From positions 6,362,499 through 6,426,498 of the forward strand of contig JAQFVV010000012.1 in NCBI GenBank assembly GCA_028023455.1: a stretch of DNA of 64,000 nucleotides. The letters are read 5' to 3'. Both the position numbers and the translations under genes were made by a program. Shown here piece after piece: positions 49,431 to 61,230 of this stretch. The notes under the pieces were generated by a model. The model was given only the letters and a program-made list of their open reading frames with translations, was not told the DNA's origin and searched no databases. The stretch's first letter is position 1. Each line of letters opens with the position of its first letter. The stretch is from Epiperipatus broadwayi (lineage: Eukaryota; Onychophora; Udeonychophora; Euonychophora; Peripatidae).

Positions 49431-52400
49431 TCTAAAACTATTATGTTAACAATGAAATATTTGTTTATTAATAACAAAAAAATGAAATTATGTTCTACAG
49501 AATATGGCTATACACATATAAATTAAGCCATCTGATTTTGATTAATATGCAAACAAAATATGCTTTCACATTGTGGTTTACATATATGTTCCAATAGGTT
49601 TGCATAAAACACCTATATATCAGCACATAGACATGCAGTATAATAATTACAGAACATATTTGAATGGCATAAAATATTAAAAATATATGATTAATTTTAG
49701 CATATAAGTATCTACCTGACACACATCCATCTAAGCATTCAGACATGCCATAACATATAGAAATTGTCATATATTAATAATAATAAATAAGATATTGCAT
49801 TGTGATTTACAAATATCTCATAATGGGTTTACATTATATATATATATATATCCACACAGATCTGCAGTACAATAATTTATTAACATATTTTAATTGTCAT
49901 AATCTATAAATGAAATCATTTTTTATAATACATAATTGATGACTAATTTAACATATATATGTGTGTACACATGGAAATGTATGTTGCACACTGATATTTA
50001 TAACATTTTAATTTGTCAAAATAATACAATTATTAAAAATATATTTTCACATTTAATTCCCTTTGAAATTATCTAAAAAACAATATGAAACAATTATTAA
50101 ATTCTTTAATGGCCCTTCATAAAAGTTTTCTTTTCCTTTTTTTCCAAAGAAAAAAAGTAATATCTCATCTTTGACCAGTTATTGTTGACTAATTATGAAT
50201 GTCTTTAAAAAATACTCCAGCAAATTTCTTTGTTTTCCAATCTAGAAATACTTTTGGAGTTTATAAATCAATTCTTTATTTTTACATTTTTAATTCAAGC
50301 AAAAATTATTTACTTTTGAATTATAGATTTTAAATATCATTTTTTTTCAATAAATGATTTAAAATAATACTATTCTCTCTCCCTCTCTCTCTATATATAT
50401 ATATTATTACTCACCAGCTGTGCTTCATATATATATATGTTTATTTGTGCTGCTCTACATATAGATAAATCATCATATGTATAAACTAATTCTTCAGCAA
50501 ACTGATGGATTCTCTGGGCAAGCTGGTCTCTTCTAAACAGTAGACTAGCTACTTATCATTTTTGAGAAAGGTATAATTCAGATAATTGTTGACATTGGAA
50601 TCATCTTCACTTAAAAGTTCTAAAAATTGTACAGATTATGATGGAACTACTATGAAAAAATAACTGAAGGCAAGGGATAGTGGATCTGGCTGCTGCTAGT
50701 ACAACATTGTTGGAGTTTGGATTCACCTAGAAGAAAAACCCAGCTTTTTTGCATTCTCCATAGCTGACATTGTACTAGATGACTTGTCTAATGTCTATCC
50801 AAGTCTAGATTAAGAACTACCTATGAACTACCCAAAACCATCTTCTAATCCTTTTTCAACCCCTCTATAATCAGGATGTGGGGGGGAATATATTGGTTTA
50901 AAATGTTTTTTTCTATTTTGATTGAAAAAAAAGTTAATGATGTTCCTGCCATTACAAAACCTATCCAATTACTGGGAAATGTTGCAACTTATGGCTTCAC
51001 TGCTTTACACAGTTTGAATCACTTCAAATGTTTCAGTAGCAGTTTTGTTCAATATAAAATGAAAATTATTTTTAAAATATTTTTCAAGGGTTAAAGTATG
51101 AAATACTTTCATATTTTATGTCATGATTTGCAAATTGGTGGTAAATAGCTCACTTCATTGCTATGTGACACATGTTATTCAGAGATCATACTACAAGCAA
51201 CCTGGAGTGAGAATTAATCATTTTTCACTAGGACACTATGTATTACTGAGTTTTAACAAGGCTGTGTTCAATTAAAATTGCTACTATTGTTTTGTAACAT
51301 CTACTTTTAAAAATAAATAAAATGCTTATTATGTGGTAATCATATGTGTCTTAGTAGAGATGTTTAACAGCTTATATATGTATATTGTTTAGTAAAATAT
51401 ATGCATGTTAAACAATGTTTTATACAAATGTTCTTATTTACAAACAACCAATATCAATTAAGATCAAACCTGTTACAAGAAATTTGTTAATAAAGAATTA
51501 ATGGCAATTTATTTTAAGTCACTGGTTTTTATATATACTGTATCTTAATAATAACGATTGTTACATTTAGTAAAAATGAATTGCCCCGTTAATAAAAATA
51601 TGAAAATTTTATTTTTGTTATAAATATTGATTTTAAAATATTTTCATTGTATAATTAAAAGCTTTAAAAAAAATCCTTCTCTTACTTTTTTTTATATTAT
51701 TATCTTCGGTAATATATTATTCCGGAGTTATATTTTCTACATACACTTTTAATTTTAATAATAGTTGAAAGTTCTTTTATGGTCGGAAGGTAATAACATT
51801 GTGTAAGTGTACTCTAGCATTATAAAAACATCAAACTTTTATGAACTTTGAAACCTTAAAATGATTTTTCAAAGTGGCTATTCATTTCCCTTCATCTTTG
51901 ATAATTGCAGTGAATAGAATTGGTTGTTATCTACTCTGGCACTGCTGTTGTACGCAGTAGCAGCAGTTTTATGCTGTTAGAAACTTAATTTCCTGATAGA
52001 GTGGAGTGAAAGATCAAAGCGAGTGCATTATAAGCTTCAAAACTAGAATTTTAAATAAGAAGGAAAATAAAAGAAAGTAAAAATTAAAGACTTGAAAATA
52101 GATAAATAAATATTTTACTTAATATATCTACACATTTAGATGTTATTATTAATGTCTTTATTTTATGTATATATATACCCAGTGCTATCGCGAGGGTATG
52201 TGCCGCTTTTAGTCAAACGTTTTAATGTCGCCTTTTCCAATGTTGTTATCAAAATTTACTGACATCAGAACTATGCCGTCTTTTTTTTTGTAATTTTAAA
52301 AAAGATGAAAATAATAATAATAATCGCACAACTCTTTGTTTTTTCTTTTCAATTGTTATAATTGTTATACATTCGGTTTTAAATTTATATTTAGCAAATC

Positions 52401-52596
52401 TTATATAATAATGAAAACAATAATAATAAAAGAGTCATACATTTATAGAATTTATTTTTCTAATATTTGTTACAAGCAAAATTTATAATTAATTTTTTAA
52501 AATTTATATTTTGTGCCAATTCTTGTTCTCTGATAACATTTGCAGTTCTACTGTGCTGGTATTGTTAGTATGCATAGAACAGTGATTAAATTTGGA
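49431..52596. other. AT-rich stretch with two unclassified complex patches
   Basis: Patches at 50480-51070 and 51900-52280 are less AT-rich. The ORF at 50876-51094 and the minus ORF at 49495-49770 carry no motif. The 52180 patch (GTGCTATCGCGAGGG) is GC-richer than its surroundings and may be an old retroelement end. Confidence 0.35.
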
Positions 52597-52958
52597 TATG
52601 CTTCAATTAATAGTCAAAATAAGAGTCGAAAGATCACATGACTCTATTCTCTTAAGCTTGTAAGTTATAAACAATGAAGATTGCCAATTCCTCAACAAGT
52701 TTTGTGATAAATGCTTAGCCAGAGAAAGCATTTAAAATATCTCTGACAGGAAACCCCCCCCCAAACCCCTGACCATGGTTTCATGCTTTGGCACTCCTAC
52801 CCTGACATCTCTCTGAGGAGTGCCAAAGCACGAAACCATGGTCAGGGTTGGGGGGGGGAGGTTCCTGACAGAGCTATTTTAAATGCTTTCTCTAGCTAAG
52901 CTTTTATCACAAAGCTTGTTGAGGAATTGGCAATCCTCATTGTTTATGCTTCAATTAA
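52597..52958. mobile_element. Hammerhead family 2 foldback with 14-bp TSD
   Basis: TATGCTTCAATTAA lies at 52597-52610 and 52945-52958. The left arm (52611 to about 52797) is a full inverted unit ending, on the minus strand, with ACAAGCTTAAGAG, E-box TCATGTGATC and GACTCTTATTTTGACTA. The right arm (52813-52944) is a plus copy truncated before that end module. About 15 bp separate the arms. The same unit is present singly at 20916-21108. Confidence 0.9.
52807..52849 (+). ncRNA. Hammerhead ribozyme, family 2, second copy
   Basis: Same fold as 20916-20958: core CTGAGGA (52813-52819), helix II GTGC-CAAA-GCAC, GAAA, CC-AT-GG and cleavage triplet GTC ending at 52843. Helix I is 4 bp (TCTCT with AGGG) with a T-T mismatch at the fifth position. 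The opposite arm has lost the CTGA part of the core (minus strand GGGTAGGA), so only one arm could cleave. Confidence 0.8.
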
Positions 52959-54055
52959 ATTTTGAATCAGAATTAGTTTAAATGCTTCTTGTGACTAATA
53001 TCAGATTTTATTACTAATGAAAACAATTGTATTTCTTTATACATTTTGATTTCATCGATATCAAATATTCTGTTTTATGTTTCGGACAATGTAATTTCTA
53101 AGCTCTTTCAATGTTTTAATATTTTTGCAGATGTTTAACCATTAATTGCATTAATATTATATAAAAATTAAAACTTTTATGATTGTTAAATATAATGCAA
53201 ATATATTTTGCAAAGTGGATATTGTTTTAACAACTATTGCATTGAAACACATTCTTTTTTCTTTTTTTTTTTTTGGGGGGGGGGGGGGAATCTTGTATAT
53301 ATTCATCTTCATGATCATAATCAAATTGTTCTTTTTTCTTCTTTCATTTTCTCAATTTATTTTCAGCTATAAAACTGGCTAATATTTCATCACTGCTAAT
53401 TCTTTAGCAGATATTTTTATTTGCTGACAATTATTAATTTTGGTACAATTTAATAAGCTTTGATGTATTTTGCACTCTTTTGGGGGCAAATTTTATACAA
53501 TGTACAAATATATAATGCTTACTTAAGTCTACACATTTTTTAAAATTATTTGATTTATGTTATAAGAAATTATATAAAAATACATATTTAATATAAAACC
53601 TCACACACAGAATGTCAAATAATATCACCTTTTTAGCCATTTCTTTGCCTCTCAGCTTTGTCAATATATGTTTATATACTAATAAACTTTTAAAAAAGTT
53701 ATGATTATGATATTCAATGTATTGAAAGAATGCTTAGCATGAATAAAAGCTAAAATTTATAAACATGTCTACCTTTTCTGGTTTTAATGTCTTAACATTT
53801 ATATAGTAAACATTATATACTAATAGTAATAAAAGTAATTTTTATAACCCTGTGAAAAGCCATTCTAGGCAGTGCTGATTTGCCTGAAACTAGTGAAATA
53901 AGAAAACTAGATAGGGTTGAGAATTGTATTATCTATAACCTAATCTTCAATTTTCATTCATACAAATATTTGTTAATAATAGAATTAAGTCTCTTAATTC
54001 TTTCAATTATATATATATAATGTTAATTATAGAATTATTATTGTATCAAAATTAT
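52959..54055. other. AT-rich stretch; T-run/G-run at 53262-53288
   Basis: A run of 14 T directly followed by 14 G stands out in DNA otherwise nearly free of G runs. The ORF at 53179-53382 translates through it and is not supported. No gene found. Confidence 0.5.
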
Positions 54056-54210
54056 AATAAAATATAATGATGATAGTATATTTTATAATTAGCTATAAAA
54101 ACCACAGAAGTACTTTCAGTTAATTTGTTAACCTTCTTAAGACATTATCTGAAAGTACTTTTTCAATTTACAACTATTTATAAAATATATTATCACTATT
54201 ATACTTTATT
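54056..54210. repeat. Inverted-repeat element (about 155 bp)
   Basis: Arms of about 65 bp converge on AGTACTTTCAG and CTGAAAGTACTTTTT, with outer ends AATAAAATATAATG and its approximate complement. MITE-like; no target duplication seen. Confidence 0.7.
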
Positions 54211-54737
54211 ATTTTTTGTTACATATTGTGACCTTCTGAATGGGTGCAAGTAATTAAACTGTGTTGCATCAGTAGGGAATAACTGCATTGTACTTAGAAA
54301 AAAATGAAATAGCCTTAAAATTTTAAAAAATTTTCTATTAATGGTCCAAAAACTCATATGTGGGCCAACTGTGCATTTTGGTTAGCAATTTTTCAAGCAT
54401 TTATTGTTATTATTATATTTGATAAAGTGTTTAATGCAAGGAAGGGGGTGGATTATTACAGAAAGTGTTGTTGTGATAGTTAGATTGATGCAAAGTTGTT
54501 TTATTTATTTATAAGATAGTGTTGGTATTGGTTTGAATGGTTTTCTGATTTATTATTCAATGACACCCATCCATTTACTAATATTATAGTCAGTGAGATA
54601 TGTTTAACCCATAGCCATATCTATTATCATATAATATGTATACCTAGATCAAGTGATAATATATTGGATTCCTAATAGAGAAAATAATATGTAATAATAC
54701 ATACACTTACCAATCTGATCATTTGTTTCCCAGACTA

Positions 54738-54952
54738 TTTTGTGATTATTTATTATATATAGAGCTTGCAAAATAAGCTCTTAATAGGTTTGCAGAATAT
54801 CCCCAAGCCCAGACTGGTTGGGGTTGGGGATATTCTGCAAAGCTTGTTAAGAGCTTATTTTGTGAGCTCTATATTTAACATTTGTAAATACAAGCTTATT
54901 AAATTATGTCACGTGACATTTGACTTGATTTTTTTTGTGATTATTTATTATA
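54738..54952. mobile_element. Hairpin insertion, family 3, with 20-bp TSD
   Basis: TTTTGTGATTATTTATTATA occurs at 54738-54757 and 54933-54952. Inside, arms of about 50 bp pair: TATAGAGCTTGCAAAATAAG through ATATCCCCAA with the complement at 54824-54877, around a loop GCCCAGACTGGTTGGGG. The right side then carries an ACAAGCTT half-site and a perfect palindromic E-box GTCACGTGAC (54908-54917), followed by GACTTG. The right arm begins TTGGGGATATT, like the hammerhead 3' product of family 1. No hammerhead core seen. The ORF at 54766-54993 is arm sequence. Confidence 0.88.
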
Positions 54953-57539
54953 AAATATATGATGTAAATCAACACATAAATACTATATATTAAAATTTCA
55001 TTAGTCAATAAGTTTACATTAATTGAAATGACCACTAAAGAAAGTTTTTTTGTTTAAATGAATAAAAATTTATTGACAATAAATATAAAAAATGATAAAT
55101 AGATAATAAACATTTGTGACATACACTCTAATTAAATGTCATGAAATCTATTCTCCATCTAAATTATAATTAATAAAAATAGGTGCTTATACAGCAAAAT
55201 TTCACCTATTTAATGCTTATTATATGATATATAAAATTTATGTCAAACAAAAATGTTACTGCACACATACACTATTTAAAATATAAAAAAGCTAATGGTA
55301 ATTTTACAATATTCATAATAAAATAATTGATTATGGTAAAATATAATAATAAGTTTGCTTGTTCATTCATCTTATTTTCCAAATAGAATATCAATGAGTA
55401 ATTATTACAATACAATCTTTTTTAGATCCAAAAATAATTTGCAGTCAATGGACAAACATATAATATTTCAAATCAAAATTTTAATTATCAACTATTTAGA
55501 ATGTAAATTTAAATCTAAACTAACTTTAACTTTCTTTTATTTCATACATATAAAAACAAATAATTAACTGATTTAAAATATAGTAATCAATAATATTTAT
55601 AAAATATTATACAAATTAATACATAAATAAAACACATTAACATACAACCTGAACACAGTCCTTCTATATGGTACTTCAAAGAATCGCAATAGTTCCAAGG
55701 TCTATTCTGTGAGCTATAACTTAATAATATTCACTAATACAAACAAAGTAAAAATATCATAAACAATTATCCATAACAATATGTATTTGTTAAATTCCAA
55801 TATTCTCAAAGAATTATTTTTATCCTCTATTTATTAAACATCTGATATCGTAATGGCATTATGAATAAATAGATGCCTGTCTCCATTTACAATGATACAA
55901 TGTAGAAATAAATTGGCTTAAATCCTATTTTAAAATACTCCATCAATATTTTAAAATATCTGTCAGTAGAAATGATTCTTATATACAGCAGTATCTAGTC
56001 AGCTTCGATGTTTCATTATTAAAATGCTGTGTTCACCTGCAACAATTGTTTTTCAGTAGGGAAATATTAACATGAATTTGAATGCCATAGATTACTTTTC
56101 TTCTTTTTTAAACAAGTATTCAGTAATCCAGTCCAGTTTCCTGAGGAAATGTAATCTTTGTACTCCAGCATTTTATGGTTATCAAGCACATATTTTTAAA
56201 ATAAATAAAATATTTATATAAAAGAACTTAGGTTTGCTTCTATGAAAGTCAGGATGTTAGCGAGCGAATTCAAATCGTTCAGTCTTATTTATAACCTCTT
56301 GCAATTGATGTTATTTTTCATCATAAAAGACTATGGTTACTTTCTTTATTCATTCTAATACCAAAATCACCCTGCATGCTTAAAATCTTTTTACAATAAT
56401 AATAATAAAAATATTTTATAATCATATATAAAAAATAATATCTATACTTCAAAACACAAATAATATTGTTTTAACTCAACACAAACTAAAACAATCTACA
56501 CTACATTCTCACAATATTGCATTGGAAATATATACTTTATATATATTCCAATAAAATATTACACATCATATAAACATAACGATATACATGTTTAAGACAT
56601 TAAATATTTGTGCATATCTTTTATGATCTACTACTTATGAATGCAGTAAATAAATTATATAAAATATTAAACAATAATAACTTTATCAAAATTATAAATT
56701 TTATTATTTACATATGTATTTTAAATGAATAGAATTAATTTATAAATTTATGTTGCAAAAAAAAAAAAAGCATTTCTTGCTTTAACATTCATTGCCATAG
56801 CAACCTGTTTCAGTACTCTTAAACTAATGCATTTCCTATTAAAACTATTTAGAAAATAACAAAAAAAAGCTATTTTTTTATACTTGGACATTACATCAAA
56901 TACTGCAATTACATCAAATTTTGCTTGGCACAATGTATAATAAATAGTTCATACTTCTATTCAACATGTGTAGATTTAAATATAGTAATAACGTTTATAT
57001 TATGCAAATTATTATATAAAAATTTCAATTATCATAAGTCTAGAACAACAAATATTTAGCTCTGAACTAATCTCATTATGTACTCTTGAATATAGAATCA
57101 AAATGTTAATAAAATTATATGCAAGAATATATAGGAATATGTATATCTAATAACTGAATAATTGATTAAGCTATTCAATAAATAGAGAGAAAAATTTAAT
57201 CATTGCATTAATTTATATTACACAATTCATATTCATTTCTGAATTAGAGTCTTCTTAGATGACTTGTAGACTAATACTAACAATTAAATGAATGCAATAG
57301 ATGGTGTCTTAATATATTAAATCATCATTATATTTCAACTGAGAATGGGAATATTCATCATACATATTTTGAAATGCAGTAGTGACGTGCTAGTTATTAT
57401 TCTTACTATTATTAAAATGTTGCACACTTAACTTGAATGTATTACTCACAATCTCTAAAAATTCATGGGGTTTTTGATAATATTTTCTGAGATACCGAAA
57501 AAAAAATCTGATTCAATAAAAATTTATTAGAATTGATAC
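54953..57539. other. AT-rich stretch without gene
   Basis: ORFs at 55355 (+) and 56748 (-) are unsupported. No RNA gene or repeat family recognised. Confidence 0.5.
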
Positions 57540-58032
57540 ACAATAAGTTTTCATATATAATAACACAGCAAAGGTACATCCACTTTTTCTTTTAAAATAT
57601 ATATGTTCTACAATAATATCAACAAATAAAAAATCCTTCTCCTTTTTCTTTTCAAAAACTTTATTTTTTTAAATCTCAATACTGAACATATAGATACATT
57701 TATATTATACAAAACTCCAACGTTTCAACTGTTTTTATCTCATACAGTCATTTTCAAGGATCTGCAACAACAAAATTAAATACACATCAATAAATAAACT
57801 TCAATTACATAATGTAAGAGGAAGTTTTTATGTAATTGAAGTTTATTTATTGATGTGTATTTAATTTTGTTGTTGCAGATCCTTGAAAATGACTGTATGA
57901 GATAAAAACAGTTGAAACGTTGGAGTTTTGTATAATATAAATGTATATATATGTTCAGTATTGAGATATAAAAAAATAAAGTTTTTGAAAAGAAAAAGGA
58001 TTTTTTATTTGTTGATATTACAATAAGTTTTC
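57540..58032. mobile_element. Long hairpin insertion, family 4, with 13-bp TSD
   Basis: ACAATAAGTTTTC lies at 57540-57552 and 58020-58032. Arms of about 195 bp pair almost perfectly: 57614-57811 with 57829-58019, loop about 17 bp. 61 unpaired bases sit at the left end, while the right arm stops at the duplication. On the plus strand the right arm contains CCTTGAAAATGACTGT, ATGAGATAAA, AACAGTTGAAACGTTGG. This is the order (core-like, stem, GAAAC-GTT) of PLE terminal-repeat hammerheads, but the first core is degenerate (TTGAAAATGA). Confidence 0.88.
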
Positions 58033-60482
58033 TGGATGCATCAATTTATGCAACCTAAACTTAAATTAAAAATTACACTCTATTCAATATATTGATGGGA
58101 ATAATTGATCATTCATTTATTAGATATCAATAATCCTATATTTTATTAAATATGTTAATATTGAAACTAATAGATAATTATCTACTTTCAGTTCTTATAA
58201 ATAAATTAGTCTTGAATAAATGCAATATATATAAAAAGTTTTATAGTTTAGTGGTTTACACCCATCTTCTACCATCTTCTATAATGATGAAAAGGTGCTT
58301 GGTTCTAAAATAGGTAAAATTCAGAGTTTTTCATATTTTAAACACATTTAAAAGTCACTTATTAAATATCTGATATTGGTCAGTAAAAGAATGGTGATCA
58401 TGTGATATTTAATGGTTGAATTAATGTTTAGCAATTAAAATCCTCATGGATGATGAACGATATCTTTTCCTTTATTGTTTTTCTGTGGGGGGAGGGGACT
58501 ATTGAAAATATATTTGCCTTACAATGAGATAATTAAAAAATATTTTATCTTTTATCTATATAGTATATATTGGTGGAAAAAATCATACTTTACAACTCAC
58601 AAAATAATGAATTAAGTAATGGAGAAGGTTTACATAAAAATTTACATGTCTATAATTGAAAGATTCATTTTAATAATTACATTAAATTGTGCTTAGAAAA
58701 TGTAAGGAAAAAATCTTATTGATTTAAAAATTGTATTTCTTATAAATTTTGTACATTATAGTATATTTAGTTTAAAGCAAAAATTGACCAAATGGGAGAA
58801 TATAAAGATGACATATAATTTCATTTAAAAACTACAACTCTGTATCGTTACCTAACAGCTTTTTATATATATTTTTTTTATTTATTAAATTATTTTTAAT
58901 AATTCATTTTCAATTAAAGGTTTTTTTTCTCCCTTCCAAATAAAGTCAACAAGAAAAAAGTAATCATCTCGAGATTCACAAAAAACTATTCAACGCAACC
59001 ATTGCTATAATTGAAATAAATTACTTTGGTTTTTAAATTTAATGGCGGGAGGAGAGGGAATAGATTTTTATTTTTACTTTGAATACAGTAACTACAGAAT
59101 GTTTGCGTCTGTGTGTATATATAAATATTTAATATATACATAAAATTTAAAATATATATATCGATACATTAATTATATACGTTTTTTTTAAATCTTTTAT
59201 ATATATATTTGAAGCCCATATGAATGTCATGCGTCAAATTTTAATTTCATTTAAAGTCAAAATAATATACCATATTATGTTTCACTCACATTTAAAGACA
59301 CGAACGTCTCTGATGGTATTTAATGTGCTTGAAATTTCCCATAAATGTATACATAATAAAATGAAATTTAAATAAAAATCCGTTATGAGTTAGTAATGCA
59401 TTTCTACCAAATAGATATAATAATAATAATTTAAAAAAATAATCCCACCAAAGGCAAGGATTTTTAAAAAAATAACTATGCATTAGGAAAAGATGAATAT
59501 TTACTTAAAAATAATATAATTATAAAATATAAACTCAAGACAAAATTTCATAAAATACTATCAATAATAAAAAAAAATTACTGATAATAAATTTAAAAAA
59601 CCCTTTTTTACAAAAATTTGTTCACGTTTGCATTGTGGGGAATAATATCTTGCTTCGATGCATTATTTTATAGATTGCTTGCAAGATTACAATTGGCAAA
59701 TATAATATCGAAATGGCGAAATATATTATATTAAACAAAGAATCGACAATTGTAATCTATTACACTATCATTTAGTGCTCATAGAATACTCACATTTACA
59801 ATAAATAACTGGAAAATAATTAATTACACTGTACAACTAATATCAATAATATTTTAATAATTTTCTAAATTTCAAACTTTTTCTTTCTTTTTTAAAAAAA
59901 TCTGTTTTATAGTATTATTTAGCTAAAATTTCATAATAACTAAACGAAATATTTTTTGGCTATTTAATAATTTTTAGTATATTATATAATAAAAAGTGAT
60001 CAGATTTATCATTTTTTGACATTACTTGGTTACATTTTTTTTGTTATGATTAAACTTAATAAAGTATATTTTTTAAATTATTTAATTTAATAATTTTTAA
60101 ATTATATCTTTAAAAATAGTTTAGGCATATTTTTTTTATCTTTCTTTCACTCTATGATACTATCATTTTATAGTCAACTCTTTTATGTTAACTGATATTT
60201 TTCTGATCATAATTATTTCTCTAGTGTAAGAGGAGGGTAAAAATTGTTTCTAAGTAATATCTATATATAGTGTATTAAATAATATTTTATCATTAGTAAT
60301 TTATTTATTTTTAGTAAAATGTAATAATACATTTCAGTTGTGTATTTTGATTATTCTAGTTTGCTTTTGAGATACATTTTTTAAATAAAGTTATGCATAT
60401 TAGAATAAATAAATCATTTATTTATCCAGATATAATTAAATTTATACCGTGAGTGTATAATTAATGTAAAAAACCATTTATA
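58033..60482. other. AT-rich stretch; small family 1 end fragment at 58390
   Basis: 58390-58406 reads AATGGTGATCATGTGAT, identical over 17 bases to the family 1 end at 36850-36866. The rest has no recognised gene; the ORF at 59292-59483 (-) is unsupported. Confidence 0.45.
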
Positions 60483-60581
60483 TTTATCAAATATTACATG
60501 ATCACTATTTTTTATGTTTGCTCTGGCTTGCATTGAGTGGCAATACGTTTAGAGAGTTTTTGCCTGTTTTATCAAATATTA
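60483..60581. mobile_element. Minimal family 1 insertion (71 bp) with 14-bp TSD
   Basis: TTTATCAAATATTA at 60483-60496 and 60568-60581 brackets only 71 bp. The first part (CATGATCACTATTTTTTATG) is the family 1 end module in reverse. The second part (GGCTTGCATTGAGTGGCAAT through GTTTTTGCCTG) is the internal module in forward orientation. This is an inversion junction inside one insertion. Confidence 0.88.
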
Positions 60582-60786
60582 AATATGGAACCTATTCTTT
60601 AAGTTTTTGATGTTTATAAATATACCTTTGCCAATATTGGTCAATATTCAGAATGAACTTTATCATTCAGATAAAAATATGACATTAATTTTATAATTAT
60701 TAAAATAGTGATTAATTATATAAAGTTGGAGGTATAATCTCACTTTTAATAACTGTCTTATAAATTGACAGAAATTAATAATTGTA

Positions 60787-61046
60787 AACATAAAATTTGC
60801 ATAACTTAATGTTTATATAATAAAGGGGAATAACCCACTCTCTCCAAAGCTATGTTTAGCAAAAATCAAGAATAGAAATAGATCCACCATTTTTCCAAAA
60901 TTAGCAAGCATAACTTTATACTTATCAAAATCTTAAAGAATAGGTGAGATCATTTTATTCATGGTTTTTGCTAAACACAATAGTCCGAGAGAGAGAGTAG
61001 TTTTCTCCCTTAATTGCATATACATTAAGTTACACTAATTTTTATG
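60787..61046. mobile_element. Foldback element (about 260 bp)
   Basis: The left arm runs from AACATAAAATTTGCATAACTT through TTTAGCAAAAATCAAGAATA. The right arm is its complement, passing TTCATGGTTTTTGCTAAACA and ending in TTTTTATGTT. Arms are about 95 bp with roughly 15-20% mismatch, loop about 60 bp. No target duplication seen. Confidence 0.75.
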
Positions 61047-61193
61047 TTATATATATCAAGAAAGCAGACAACCTCTGACAACTAAGAATTATCATGTAAA
61101 TAAAAAAAGGACATTCTTTTTCTTTTTTATATTTGTTGATATCTGAATACAACCATTCTTAGATGAATTTAATCCAAAAAAAAACTTTATTTG

Positions 61194-61194
61194 C

Positions 61195-61230
<36 letters not shown>
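61194..61230. repeat. (AT)n(GT)n microsatellite
   Basis: Short AT run followed by about 12 GT units. Confidence 0.95.
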
